The translations under genes were made by a program, and so were the position numbers. A stretch of 6,065 nucleotides of DNA from Spirochaetia bacterium (GTDB lineage Bacteria; Spirochaetota; Spirochaetia; PWKH01), in contig JAIPFS010000096.1 of assembly GCA_021736545.1 (NCBI GenBank), forward strand, positions 1 through 6,065, read 5' to 3'. This document shows, piece by piece, positions 1 to 5,837 of this stretch; the stretch's first letter is position 1, and each line of letters opens with the position of its first letter. The notes under the pieces were generated by a model. It had not been told where the DNA came from. It was given only the letters and a program-made list of their open reading frames with translations, and did not search any database.

Positions 1-1
1 G

Positions 2-64
2 CCAGCTACCGGAAACGGGCACCTGTTGCTTTCTCATGTGTATGCTAAGGTCACTTCAAAATAA
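2..64 (+). other. C-terminal tail of an unidentified plus-strand reading frame entering from the left
   Basis: One plus-strand frame is open from the left edge and ends at TAA (62-64), giving a 20-residue tail that ends AKVTSK. I do not recognise the sequence. Its only support is being open to the edge and facing the permease operon convergently, which is weak because a 20-codon open stretch is common by chance. It could be the end of a transposase or of any other gene. Confidence 0.2.
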
Positions 65-95
65 ATATTTTTCAACCTGGTAGTTTATGGAGCAG

Positions 96-152
96 TTACA
101 TTTCGACTAGATATGCCACTCGTTCATTTAACGACTTTTCTATTTTGCTCAT
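96..152 (-). CDS. Possible small ORF or 5' remnant of a gene downstream of the AEC permease
   Basis: An ATG at 150-152 on the minus strand is preceded by a good Shine-Dalgarno core (GGAG, plus-strand 158-161) with a 5-nt spacer. It opens an 18-codon frame encoding MSKIEKSLNERVAYLVEM, ending in TAA at 96-98. It lies 37 nt after the permease stop codon on the same strand, where a next operon gene would begin. The peptide is hydrophilic with no signal or membrane segment. It may be a genuine small protein, the truncated start of a lost gene, or chance. The ribosome binding site is the only positive evidence. Confidence 0.25.
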   Translation of the reverse strand: MSKIEKSLNERVAYLVEM

Positions 153-189
153 TCTTACTCCTACTTGCGTTATTTGGAAATTAAATTTT

Positions 190-1161
190 TTAGATTATCT
201 GGAACAGATACCAGAGAAGGGGGACTGTAACCATAATCCCCCCAGTAGACATGACCCATGCCGTATTGGCTAAATCAACATCCAGGTTGTATATAGTCGG
301 AGGGACGATTGCTATAAAACCGACCGGCATGGTGGATAGGAGAATAACAACCTTTAGGGGGATTCCACCCTCAATTTTACCTAACCCAAGTATCAATGCC
401 GAAGTAGTAATTATCAATGGAATTATCAGATATTTAATACCCATTATCAGTATGCCGAGGTTCAGATAGGGTTTCATTCGTCCAAACTTAAGTGCTAGCC
501 CAATAGAAATGATAAGAAGTACTGATGCAATCGGGATCAGCAGGGAATTAAGAGGCCCATACCATTCTGGGCGCCCAACACCAACAATATTAAGCATTAA
601 CCCCGTTATAATACTGACCATTGATACAATGATATATGGATCTGTTACAAGCTTTCTAATCTTCTTCTCCTGTTTTCCATCTGACTTGCCGGCTAACGAT
701 TTTGCAACAGGGAATCCAACTCCATAATAGATAAACTGTTCAAATAACTTATAAAAAGGCACTAACGAAAAGGCTTTTTCCCCAAGAAGAAGAAACACCA
801 TTAACGCCCCAATTGATCCAATATTAGTAAACGAACCACATACAACAAAGGATCCTTTCTTTTTATTATCGAGTTTGAGAATTGAGGATATAAGCCAGGC
901 TGCAGCCCCCCCGACAATTAGAGCCAGAATTCCAAGGATTGGTAATGCAGCAATCCTAATATCGCGGATAGGAGCTATCCAAATTGCTCCAAGAAAAGCA
1001 ATTGGGTTCATTACGAGAAGGGCAGTTTGCTGCAGTCGAATACGTAATTTCTTAATAGGGATAGGTAATGATATTCTGCCTGCAGCAACCAGTTTCTGAA
1101 TAGCATAACCGAGTGTTAACCCAAGCAGCAGGAGAACGAGAGATAATATTACTCGACTCAT
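190..1161 (-). CDS. AEC-family (auxin efflux carrier type) membrane permease
   Basis: This is a 323-residue, strongly hydrophobic integral membrane protein. About ten membrane segments can be read, near residues 3-22, 44-63, 71-95, 104-126, 133-153, 175-196, 204-226, 232-260, 269-291 and 299-321. A charged loop (about 154-172, rich in Lys and Arg) separates two five-helix halves, the usual layout of the Mem_trans/AEC family. Conserved-looking elements are the SFTNIGSIG stretch in the fourth helix (about 110-118) and the final helix following NLDVDLANTAW (292-302). Length matches bacterial AEC proteins (about 300-320). Characterised bacterial members carry small organic acids such as malate or malonate; the substrate here is unknown. 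The ATG directly follows the TAA of the aldo/keto reductase gene and has its own strong Shine-Dalgarno, so the two are co-transcribed. The protein looks complete. Confidence 0.88.
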   Translation of the reverse strand: MSRVILSLVLLLLGLTLGYAIQKLVAAGRISLPIPIKKLRIRLQQTALLVMNPIAFLGAIWIAPIRDIRIAALPILGILALIVGGAAAWLISSILKLDNKKKGSFVVCGSFTNIGSIGALMVFLLLGEKAFSLVPFYKLFEQFIYYGVGFPVAKSLAGKSDGKQEKKIRKLVTDPYIIVSMVSIITGLMLNIVGVGRPEWYGPLNSLLIPIASVLLIISIGLALKFGRMKPYLNLGILIMGIKYLIIPLIITTSALILGLGKIEGGIPLKVVILLSTMPVGFIAIVPPTIYNLDVDLANTAWVMSTGGIMVTVPLLWYLFQII

Positions 1162-2187
1162 TTATCCTCCATTCTGAAAATAGCGTGGGGTTGCACTCTC
1201 TTTCATCCACCCGGAGGTGTTGAAAAAGTTAGCTGTAAACCCTCCAGGTGGTACCAGAGAGTCAATTAACTCTCGATCCCTATCATCAATTATCATTTCT
1301 GATGCCGGAATAAGGTTTTTAAGCTGTTTTTCTGTTCGCGGACCTGCAATAACTGAAGTGACCGGTTGTTGAGATAGAACCCAGGCAATCACAAACAGGG
1401 TAGGATCTGTTCCCTTCTCTTTGCAATACCAATTAACTTTCTCAGCAATGGCTATTCCCTCATCGGTTATTCTTTCAGCAAAAACAGAACGCTGCGAACC
1501 ACGAGATCCAGCAGGCAGCTTTACTCCTGAAGTGTATTTGTTCGCCAGAACTCCATGGGCTAAAGGTGACCAGGTAAATACGCCTAGATCCTTTTCCCCG
1601 CACATGGGTAATAATTCATTTTCAGCCCGCCGATCAAGAATATTATATGGGAGCTGTTCACAGACGGGTCGGGCATACCCATACCTTTTGGTAATATCTA
1701 AAGCCTCGACAGTTCGCCAGGAGGGGTGAGTTGAGACAGCGGGGTATGATATTTTTCCTTCTCTGACAAGCATATCCATGGTTAACCAAGTATCCTCCTG
1801 AGGGACGTTTATATCAGTACGATGAAGAAAATAGATATCAATATGGTCAGTCTTCAACTGTCTGAGACTCTTCTCAACAGCCTTTCTCAAATGATAACGG
1901 GTATTTCCCCGATCGTTGATGTTTGGTCCGGTAGGGTTGAACACTTTTGTTGTTAGTATGATTTTATTCCGCTTTTCCGGGTTCCTGAAAAAGTATTCTC
2001 CAAGAATTCGCTCACTTTCACCACCATTATAAATGTCGGCACAATCAATACAATTTATTCCAGCATCAATTGCGGTATCAATTATTCGGAAGGATTCAGA
2101 GCGATCGGTAACCGATCCAAAATTCATCGTTCCTAATGAGAGTTGGGATATATGTAATCCCGAGGAACCCAAACGCCTGGTATTCAT
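1162..2187 (-). CDS. Aldo/keto reductase, NADP-dependent oxidoreductase
   Basis: This is a full-length 341-residue (alpha/beta)8-barrel aldo/keto reductase that would reduce an aldehyde or ketone with NAD(P)H in the cytoplasm. The catalytic tetrad is readable: Asp48 and Tyr53 in the DCADIY motif, Lys81 after ILTT, and His122 in YFLHRTD. Cofactor-binding elements are TWSPLAHGVLANKY (205-218) and SVIAGPRTEKQL (278-289), the latter being the region that usually contacts the NADP 2'-phosphate. The N-terminal RRLGSSGLHISQLSLGTMNFG is typical of the subgroup containing sugar-aldehyde reductases such as YajO and Tas. The exact substrate cannot be assigned. The ATG has an AGGAG ten bases upstream. 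The start lies 26 nt after the stop of the tctA remnant and the stop abuts the permease start, so it is the middle gene of the operon. No defects are visible. Confidence 0.93.
   Translation of the reverse strand: MNTRRLGSSGLHISQLSLGTMNFGSVTDRSESFRIIDTAIDAGINCIDCADIYNGGESERILGEYFFRNPEKRNKIILTTKVFNPTGPNINDRGNTRYHLRKAVEKSLRQLKTDHIDIYFLHRTDINVPQEDTWLTMDMLVREGKISYPAVSTHPSWRTVEALDITKRYGYARPVCEQLPYNILDRRAENELLPMCGEKDLGVFTWSPLAHGVLANKYTSGVKLPAGSRGSQRSVFAERITDEGIAIAEKVNWYCKEKGTDPTLFVIAWVLSQQPVTSVIAGPRTEKQLKNLIPASEMIIDDRDRELIDSLVPPGGFTANFFNTSGWMKESATPRYFQNGG
1166..1170 (-). promoter_or_regulatory. Ribosome binding site for the AEC permease, inside the reductase gene end
   Basis: The minus strand reads GGAGG, then A, then the reductase TAA stop, then ATG. 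The Shine-Dalgarno thus lies within the last codons of the upstream gene, 4 nt before the permease start. This fixes the ATG at 1161 as the start and suggests translational coupling. Confidence 0.75.
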
Positions 2188-2197
2188 GTTTATCTAT

Positions 2198-2202
2198 CTC
2201 CT
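2198..2202 (-). promoter_or_regulatory. Ribosome binding site for the aldo/keto reductase
   Basis: The minus strand carries AGGAG after a run of seven A residues, 10 nt before the ATG at 2187. The spacing is slightly long but acceptable, and it supports this start, which also gives the normal family N-terminus. Confidence 0.65.
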
Positions 2203-2213
2203 TTTTTTGCCCA

Positions 2214-2549
2214 TCAATCCGAGACTTTTTGTTTTACCCGTTTGAATGCAGGTAGCTGACTGACGATGGTAATTACAATCACCAATAGAAGTATTAAAGA
2301 AACCAGTATAGTAAACATAGGGGTGAAACTTCCCTCAGAAACCATCAATGCCCTTCTGAGCTTGGAGTCTACCATAGGTCCCAAAATAAGTCCAATAACC
2401 AGAGGTGAAATGGGGTATCCAATTTCACTTAGACTTAGATAGTAGGCAAGATTTCCAATCGGAATCATCAGTCAGAGGTTGAATATTCTCATTCCAAGTG
2501 CATAGACCCCTATGGGTCTCGATAAGCCGAATATACGAAGTGTCATCCA
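2214..2549 (-). pseudogene. tctA: C-terminal remnant of tripartite tricarboxylate transporter large permease subunit (TctA family)
   Basis: TctA is the large membrane subunit (about 500 residues) of TTT-family carboxylate uptake systems, working with a small permease (TctB) and a periplasmic binding protein (TctC). Only the end of the protein is here. The intact 84-residue portion (2214-2468) contains the conserved pattern GYPISPLVIGLILGPMVDSK followed by LRRALMVSEGS and a terminal hydrophobic helix. The same frame continues upstream of a TGA at 2472-2474 as PIGVYALGMRIFNL, matching the family pattern that precedes a Trp at this point, so the TGA most likely replaces a TGG codon. The frame closes at TAA (2550-2552), and the N-terminal roughly 400 residues, including the other membrane helices, are absent. 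No tctB or tctC is in the window. The fragment cannot transport. It shows that the reductase and permease genes once followed a TTT transporter gene. The ATG at 2466-2468 has no good ribosome binding site. Confidence 0.8.
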
Positions 2550-2589
2550 TTACAGTATTTCATCTTCAGTTGAGGCCTACCTACAGAAG

Positions 2590-2630
2590 ACTGTATGAGC
2601 CGGTCGTGATGAGAAACCGGCTCATACAGT
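2590..2630. repeat. Perfect 15-bp inverted repeat, 11-nt spacer, between two truncated genes
   Basis: The left arm (2590-2604) reads ACTGTATGAGCCGGT and the right arm (2616-2630) is its exact reverse complement, with an 11-nt spacer (2605-2615). As RNA this would be a strong hairpin. Neither side has a clear U-run, so a rho-independent terminator is possible but not typical. It could also be an operator for a dimeric repressor or the residue of a mobile element end. It sits in the roughly 100 bp between the broken ends of tctA and recQ. Confidence 0.75.
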
Positions 2631-2651
2631 TATCCTTATGTACCTAAATGA

Positions 2652-3044
2652 AATGGACAATATCACTACTGTAACTACCCAAGAAAAATACTTCTACATG
2701 CTTTCTCTCAGATTGAAACATGCCGTAGAATAATGCTTTTGGAAATACTTCAGGCAGAACCTGATACCTGCTTTGGATGTGATGTCTGTGACAAGACACG
2801 CCAATCTACAGCTTCAGGAGAGAGTACAATCACAAATCTTATAAGAAGACATCAGTTGAGATTCACCGCCTCTCAGGCAGCAGTAGTCCTGCGGGGTAAC
2901 ATGATCCTTAAGATTCGAAATAGTAATCTCTATCGTTACCAACATTTTGCAGAACTCCCCGACTGGCTCTTGGAAGAGATCATGGATGCGGCAGAAATTT
3001 TGCTAAAGACAGGTCTTCTTGCTTCTTCGAAAAATGAGTTTTGA
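2652..3044 (+). pseudogene. recQ: C-terminal remnant of a RecQ-family DNA helicase (zinc-binding and downstream region only)
   Basis: RecQ helicases unwind DNA in recombination and repair; intact proteins have two RecA-like ATPase domains, a zinc-binding domain and often winged-helix and HRDC regions. The frame here opens after a TGA at 2649-2651. Recognisable RecQ sequence begins near IETCRR (around 2712-2729), before the first in-frame Met at 2733. The four zinc ligands are C-x15-C-x2-C-x2-C: Cys at 2721-2723, then CFGCDVC, nearly the spacing of E. coli RecQ (380, 397, 400, 403). After it come an ITNLIRRHQLRFTASQAAVVLRG segment resembling the post-zinc winged-helix part and a WLLEEIMDAAEILLKTGLL helix ending the protein at TGA 3042-3044. 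No Walker A, DEAH or other helicase motif is present upstream, so the ATPase is lost. A 103-residue product from Met 2733 could be made but would lack the first Cys ligand. Assignment is from motif pattern; another RecQ-like helicase is possible. Confidence 0.72.
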
Positions 3045-3156
3045 AGGACCTCATGAAAACTTCTGGTTTCCCATTTAAAAGCAGAGGACATGAATCTACG
3101 GAATTATTAGAGTAAAACAGACTCCTGAAGAGGCATGAGCTCGTTACAGGGCTTGG

Positions 3157-3193
3157 TATTCTGTCGATTCCAGCGGAAAAGAATAATTTTTTT
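3157..3193 (+). terminator. Weak rho-independent terminator candidate after the recQ remnant
   Basis: TATTCT (3157-3162) pairs with AGAATA (3180-3185), and inside it TTCC can pair with GGAA around an AGC loop. A run of seven T residues (3187-3193) follows almost at once. The stem is short, AT-rich and interrupted, so this is only a candidate. Position suits it: downstream of the recQ fragment and upstream of the glycosyltransferase promoter. The rest of 3045-3278 holds only a 20-codon ATG frame at 3053-3115 that I do not recognise. Confidence 0.35.
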
Positions 3194-3218
3194 AGATCAC
3201 ACATTTACATGGTTTCAG

Positions 3219-3247
3219 TTGCAGGAACGCATTTGGCAGGCTACAAT
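3219..3247 (+). promoter_or_regulatory. Sigma-70 type promoter for the glycosyltransferase
   Basis: A -35 element TTGCAG (3219-3224) and a -10 element TACAAT (3242-3247) are separated by exactly 17 nt. Transcription would start near 3254, leaving a leader of about 25 nt before the ATG at 3279. The -10 matches consensus at five of six positions and the -35 at four of six. The position directly before an intact gene and after a possible terminator supports it. Confidence 0.6.
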
Positions 3248-3268
3248 TACCTTATAGAAACAGCTAAC

Positions 3269-3274
3269 GGAGGG
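3269..3274 (+). promoter_or_regulatory. Ribosome binding site of the glycosyltransferase
   Basis: GGAGGG lies 4 nt before the ATG at 3279, a strong Shine-Dalgarno. It supports this Met as the start; the protein then begins directly with the first beta strand of the Rossmann fold (MRIGLYHG), as usual for this family. Confidence 0.75.
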
Positions 3275-3278
3275 CAGT

Positions 3279-4892
3279 ATGCGCATAGGATTGTACCACG
3301 GTTATGAGTTGATAGGTTCGGGAAGCAATGAGTATACCCGCTACCTCGCGGCAAGTCTGTTGGAGCTTGGGCATGAGGTTCACATCATCTGCCGCGAGCA
3401 GCATCCGGGGCAAGTTCCCTTCGTTGAGCGGGCAATTGCCTGGGACCGGTCAGGCTCTGCTGAAACTATCTTCAGCAGCAGTGATCAGCCACGTTGTATT
3501 CTGCATCAGCTTCCCTACGGAGATGTACGCCCAGTTTATATCACCGACAAGCAGCGGCAGGGCAATGTGAAGGCCTTTGTCTCACTGAGTGATGATGAGA
3601 TAGCTTCCTACCATGCCATGAATGAGCTAATCCTGCAGCGGATTCTTTCCGAAGTTGCTCTGGATGTACTGCATGCAAATCATCTGATCTATCAGCCGAT
3701 CGATGCGCTGGATGTCTGCCGGAAAACCGGAACGCCACTGGTGATCTATCCCCACGGAAGTTCCATAGAGTACGTGGTTAAAGCCGACAGGCGTTTCTAT
3801 GACTCTGCACTGCATGCAATACTTGAGTGTGCTGGCCTGATAATTGGAAACCGTGAAGTGCGGGACCGGATTGTCAATCTTTATCCCGAGTACTGTTCTA
3901 CCATCCTGGAAAAAACGCAGATTGTCGGGGTTGGGGTCGATACATCTCTGTTCAGGCCTGTTGCCCGTTCTCAGCGCAGGAGAACGATTGAGAAACTCAT
4001 TGCCACCGGAGGCAGGGGAGGCAAACGGCAGGCACAGAGTGCTGAACTTGAGCGGCGACTTGATAAGCTTGATATCGAAGCGGTTCGCGAGTACTGGGAT
4101 GCCTATGACCACTCCCTTCCCGATGAAGAGCTCAACGAAACCCTTTCACGCATTCCCTGGGAGGAGCATATCCTGCTTTTCGTGGGGGCCTTCACTGCCG
4201 GCAAGGGGCTGCAGAGTCTGATTATCGCCCTTCCGTTCATCCTTATGGAACTACCTGATACCCACATGATTATAGTCGGTGCAGGGGCTTACCGGGAGGT
4301 TCTTGAAGCACTTGTGCATGCCCTGAGCAGCGGTAATATGAAGCTGCTGCATACATTGGCTAAACGCGGAATGGATTTGGATCGCAGCGAACTGACCGGA
4401 GCGTGGGATGATGTGCTGCAGTTTCTGGACAAGCCGGGAACTGAGGAGTTTCTGCTGGAGTATGGCAAGTTGCTAATTGATCATATCCACTTTCTCGGTC
4501 GTCTCAACCATGATCGGCTGCAGTATCTTTTTCCCTGTGCCGACCTGGCAGTATTCCCGTCAGTGGTTCCCGAAGCCTATCCGCTGGTTCTGATGGAGTC
4601 CCTGTCTAACGGTGTAATTCCAGTGGTCAGCTATTTCAGCGGATTCAAGGATGGTGTTGATGAACTTGAACCGTCTATCGGAACGGATCTGACCGAATAT
4701 ATGAAGATTCCGCTTGATCCTGCAATACGGGTTGATCGTATTATCACAAATATCGAGAATCTGCTTAGGAAGTCAGGAGAGAAGAGTGAAATACTGCGTT
4801 CCGTGGCTGAGCGCGAGTATGACTGGCTTTACCGTGCTGCCCAGATGGTGAGTGCCTATGAACATATCGTTGATTCTGAAGAGTATCAATGA
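3279..4892 (+). CDS. GT-B fold glycosyltransferase (GT4-like) with two large insertions
   Basis: This 537-residue cytoplasmic protein should transfer a sugar from a nucleotide-sugar donor to an acceptor, probably in polysaccharide, glycolipid or compatible-solute synthesis; donor and acceptor cannot be told. The N-terminal Rossmann domain starts MRIGLYHGYE with the acceptor loop GSGSNEYTRYLAASLLELGH (13-32), then DVLHANH (129-135) and VIYPHGSSIE (155-164). The interdomain segment GVGVDTSLFRP (217-227) is typical. The C-terminal domain begins ILLFVGAFTAGKGLQSLI (298-315), continues IIVGAG (331-336) and IHFLGRLNHDRL (403-414), and carries the E-x7-E donor motif at Glu432-Glu440 in PEAYPLVLME. 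Length exceeds the usual 370-420 because of a charged insertion (about 228-295) and a helical one (about 340-402). It appears isolated, with its own promoter and no other cell-envelope genes beside it. It is visibly richer in GC than the flanking DNA. It appears intact. Confidence 0.9.
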   Translation: MRIGLYHGYELIGSGSNEYTRYLAASLLELGHEVHIICREQHPGQVPFVERAIAWDRSGSAETIFSSSDQPRCILHQLPYGDVRPVYITDKQRQGNVKAFVSLSDDEIASYHAMNELILQRILSEVALDVLHANHLIYQPIDALDVCRKTGTPLVIYPHGSSIEYVVKADRRFYDSALHAILECAGLIIGNREVRDRIVNLYPEYCSTILEKTQIVGVGVDTSLFRPVARSQRRRTIEKLIATGGRGGKRQAQSAELERRLDKLDIEAVREYWDAYDHSLPDEELNETLSRIPWEEHILLFVGAFTAGKGLQSLIIALPFILMELPDTHMIIVGAGAYREVLEALVHALSSGNMKLLHTLAKRGMDLDRSELTGAWDDVLQFLDKPGTEEFLLEYGKLLIDHIHFLGRLNHDRLQYLFPCADLAVFPSVVPEAYPLVLMESLSNGVIPVVSYFSGFKDGVDELEPSIGTDLTEYMKIPLDPAIRVDRIITNIENLLRKSGEKSEILRSVAEREYDWLYRAAQMVSAYEHIVDSEEYQ

Positions 4893-5272
4893 CTATGCCC
4901 TAAACAGTGTTGATTATTCAGGATATTGAATCTGCTCTTTAAACTGATAATAGGATAATCGGAAGGAATGCAGTCTTACTGCTTTGGTATGTGTCTATAC
5001 AATATCATAGTACTTCTTTTTCTTTCTATAAAGTAAATTTCTCAGGATGTCCTCTATTTCCTAGCGACATTCCCCATAAAGAATTTTTCTTCTGTATTTC
5101 GGAATCCATACTATATGGAATGTGCAATCCTATCTTTTATGTGATAAGCTGTTTTCAGATATCTATTAGCCTCCTGTTTCCTTTCCGAATGCGTTGTGAT
5201 CCGCAATTGGAATTGTATCACAGGGGTCTTTCTCTTCCTTTCAGCTTGTCCGAGAAAAACCATCTACTGCAA

Positions 5273-5301
5273 CACAGGCTCAGCCTGTGGGTGTCTCACC
5301 C
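5273..5301. repeat. Two abutting short hairpins 35 bp upstream of the intron
   Basis: CACAGGCT (5273-5280) and AGCCTGTG (5282-5289) are perfect inverted repeats around a single C, practically a 7-bp stem with a 3-nt loop. The next repeat, GGGTG (5289-5293) and CACCC (5297-5301) with a TCT loop, begins on the last base of the first. No T-run follows directly, so a terminator is not clear. Their function is unknown. Confidence 0.6.
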
Positions 5302-5305
5302 TACT

Positions 5306-5324
5306 AAATTTATTCAGTAAATTT
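5306..5324. repeat. AT-rich inverted repeat adjoining the intron target site
   Basis: AAATTTA (5306-5312) and TAAATTT (5318-5324) form a perfect 7-bp inverted repeat with a TTCAG loop. The right arm overlaps the proposed IBS2 (5322-5327). As an AT-only palindrome it may be chance. Confidence 0.45.
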
Positions 5325-5336
5325 CTATCTACTCAA
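5322..5336 (+). other. Intron-binding sites IBS2 and IBS1 in the 5' exon
   Basis: IBS1 is ACTCAA (5331-5336), ending exactly at the GTGCG intron start. It is fully complementary to TTGAGT inside the intron (5536-5541), with a seventh T:G wobble pair (5330 with 5542). IBS2 is TTTCTA (5322-5327), fully complementary to TAGAAA (5505-5510). The 3-nt gap between IBS2 and IBS1 is normal. This is the base pairing that group II introns use to choose the 5' splice site and the insertion target. Confidence 0.72.
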
Positions 5337-5504
5337 GTGCGCCAGTTCGGCGCTGCATATATAGCCGGGTGAAACACCCGACCTGACAAAGTCTGACCAA
5401 CAGTCAGTATCCAGTCTTGGAACCAAAACCGCGAGGTGAGGTTTAAGCGTAGGCAGGAGAGTATACGAGCCGTAAGGAGGATACTGAAGCTGAATTAGCC
5501 TCGT

Positions 5505-5510
5505 TAGAAA
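5505..5510 (+). other. Exon-binding site EBS2 of the group II intron
   Basis: TAGAAA in domain I is the reverse complement of exon TTTCTA (5322-5327). It lies 25 nt upstream of EBS1, an ordinary domain I arrangement. A 6-nt AT-rich match alone would be weak; support comes from its coexistence with the IBS1/EBS1 match. Confidence 0.55.
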
Positions 5511-5535
5511 ATATAAAAGTGAGAGCCGATATTCT

Positions 5536-5542
5536 TTGAGTG
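5536..5542 (+). other. Exon-binding site EBS1 of the group II intron
   Basis: TTGAGTG in domain I pairs over six Watson-Crick positions and one wobble with the seven exon bases immediately before the intron (5330-5336). Lying flush with the GTGCG boundary, the match independently fixes the 5' splice site. Confidence 0.72.
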
Positions 5543-5837
5543 ATAGCAGGCAGCAAGAACAGCCCGTTTTGGTAAGGACTGGGATATCTCAGCGGGGTTT
5601 CAAGGCATGGCGAGTATGCAAGGTATATGCAGTGTACCTGGGAGAGCTCATATGCTGGTCCAGATGAATGGATAGGGAGGTGTACAAGGCCGAAGAGGCC
5701 GAGGCATCTTCTGGCGGATGAGCAGTCGGATCTCTTCATAGTAGTGAGGAAACCGGTGAAAATCGGTGGAGCGAAGGGGGAGACATCACAATCGATTTCT
5801 TCGAAGAAACATTCAGGGTACTGGAGTCCCGGGGAGA

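Larger units (their letters stand above)
4893..5336. other. Intergenic stretch with no supported gene; 5' exon flank of the group II intron
   Basis: This AT-rich stretch between the glycosyltransferase stop and the intron has no frame I can tie to a protein family. A 109-codon plus-strand frame (4991-5320) and a 50-codon minus-strand frame (5111-5263) are open but have no ribosome binding site or family resemblance. No clear terminator follows the glycosyltransferase; a 5-bp hairpin at 4970-4982 with only three T residues is too weak. Three short perfect inverted repeats cluster in its last 65 bp, described separately. Confidence 0.6.

Noticed and set aside
2230..2330. TATACT-type -10 on the minus strand inside the tctA remnant, as a new promoter for the reductase operon
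   Set aside because: A TATACT is present, but no acceptable -35 lies 16-18 nt upstream, so I do not call a promoter.
3053..3115. 20-codon plus-strand frame after recQ with an AGGA upstream
   Set aside because: Very short, weak ribosome binding site, no recognisable sequence; read-through past its TAA also gives nothing I can identify.
2980..3204. 74-codon minus-strand frame across the end of recQ
   Set aside because: It overlaps the recQ remnant and the terminator-like T-run and shows no family features.
3627..4112. 161-codon minus-strand frame and other frames inside the glycosyltransferase
   Set aside because: All overlap an intact, well-supported gene on the plus strand and encode low-complexity or family-less peptides.
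4970..4982. GCAGT-CTT-ACTGC hairpin as terminator of the glycosyltransferase
   Set aside because: Only a 5-bp stem followed by three T residues; too weak to call.
5111..5263. 50-codon minus-strand frame starting MVFLGQAERK
   Set aside because: Basic and hydrophilic, but with no convincing ribosome binding site and no family resemblance; length is within chance expectation.
4991..5320. 109-codon plus-strand frame after the glycosyltransferase
   Set aside because: No ribosome binding site, an odd composition rich in Phe, Ser and Cys typical of noncoding AT-rich DNA, no recognisable motif, and it runs through the hairpin cluster.
5273..5336. Hairpin cluster as proof of a class C intron
   Set aside because: Class C introns generally lack EBS2, while a good IBS2/EBS2 pairing is visible here; the hairpins also lack the U-run of a terminator.
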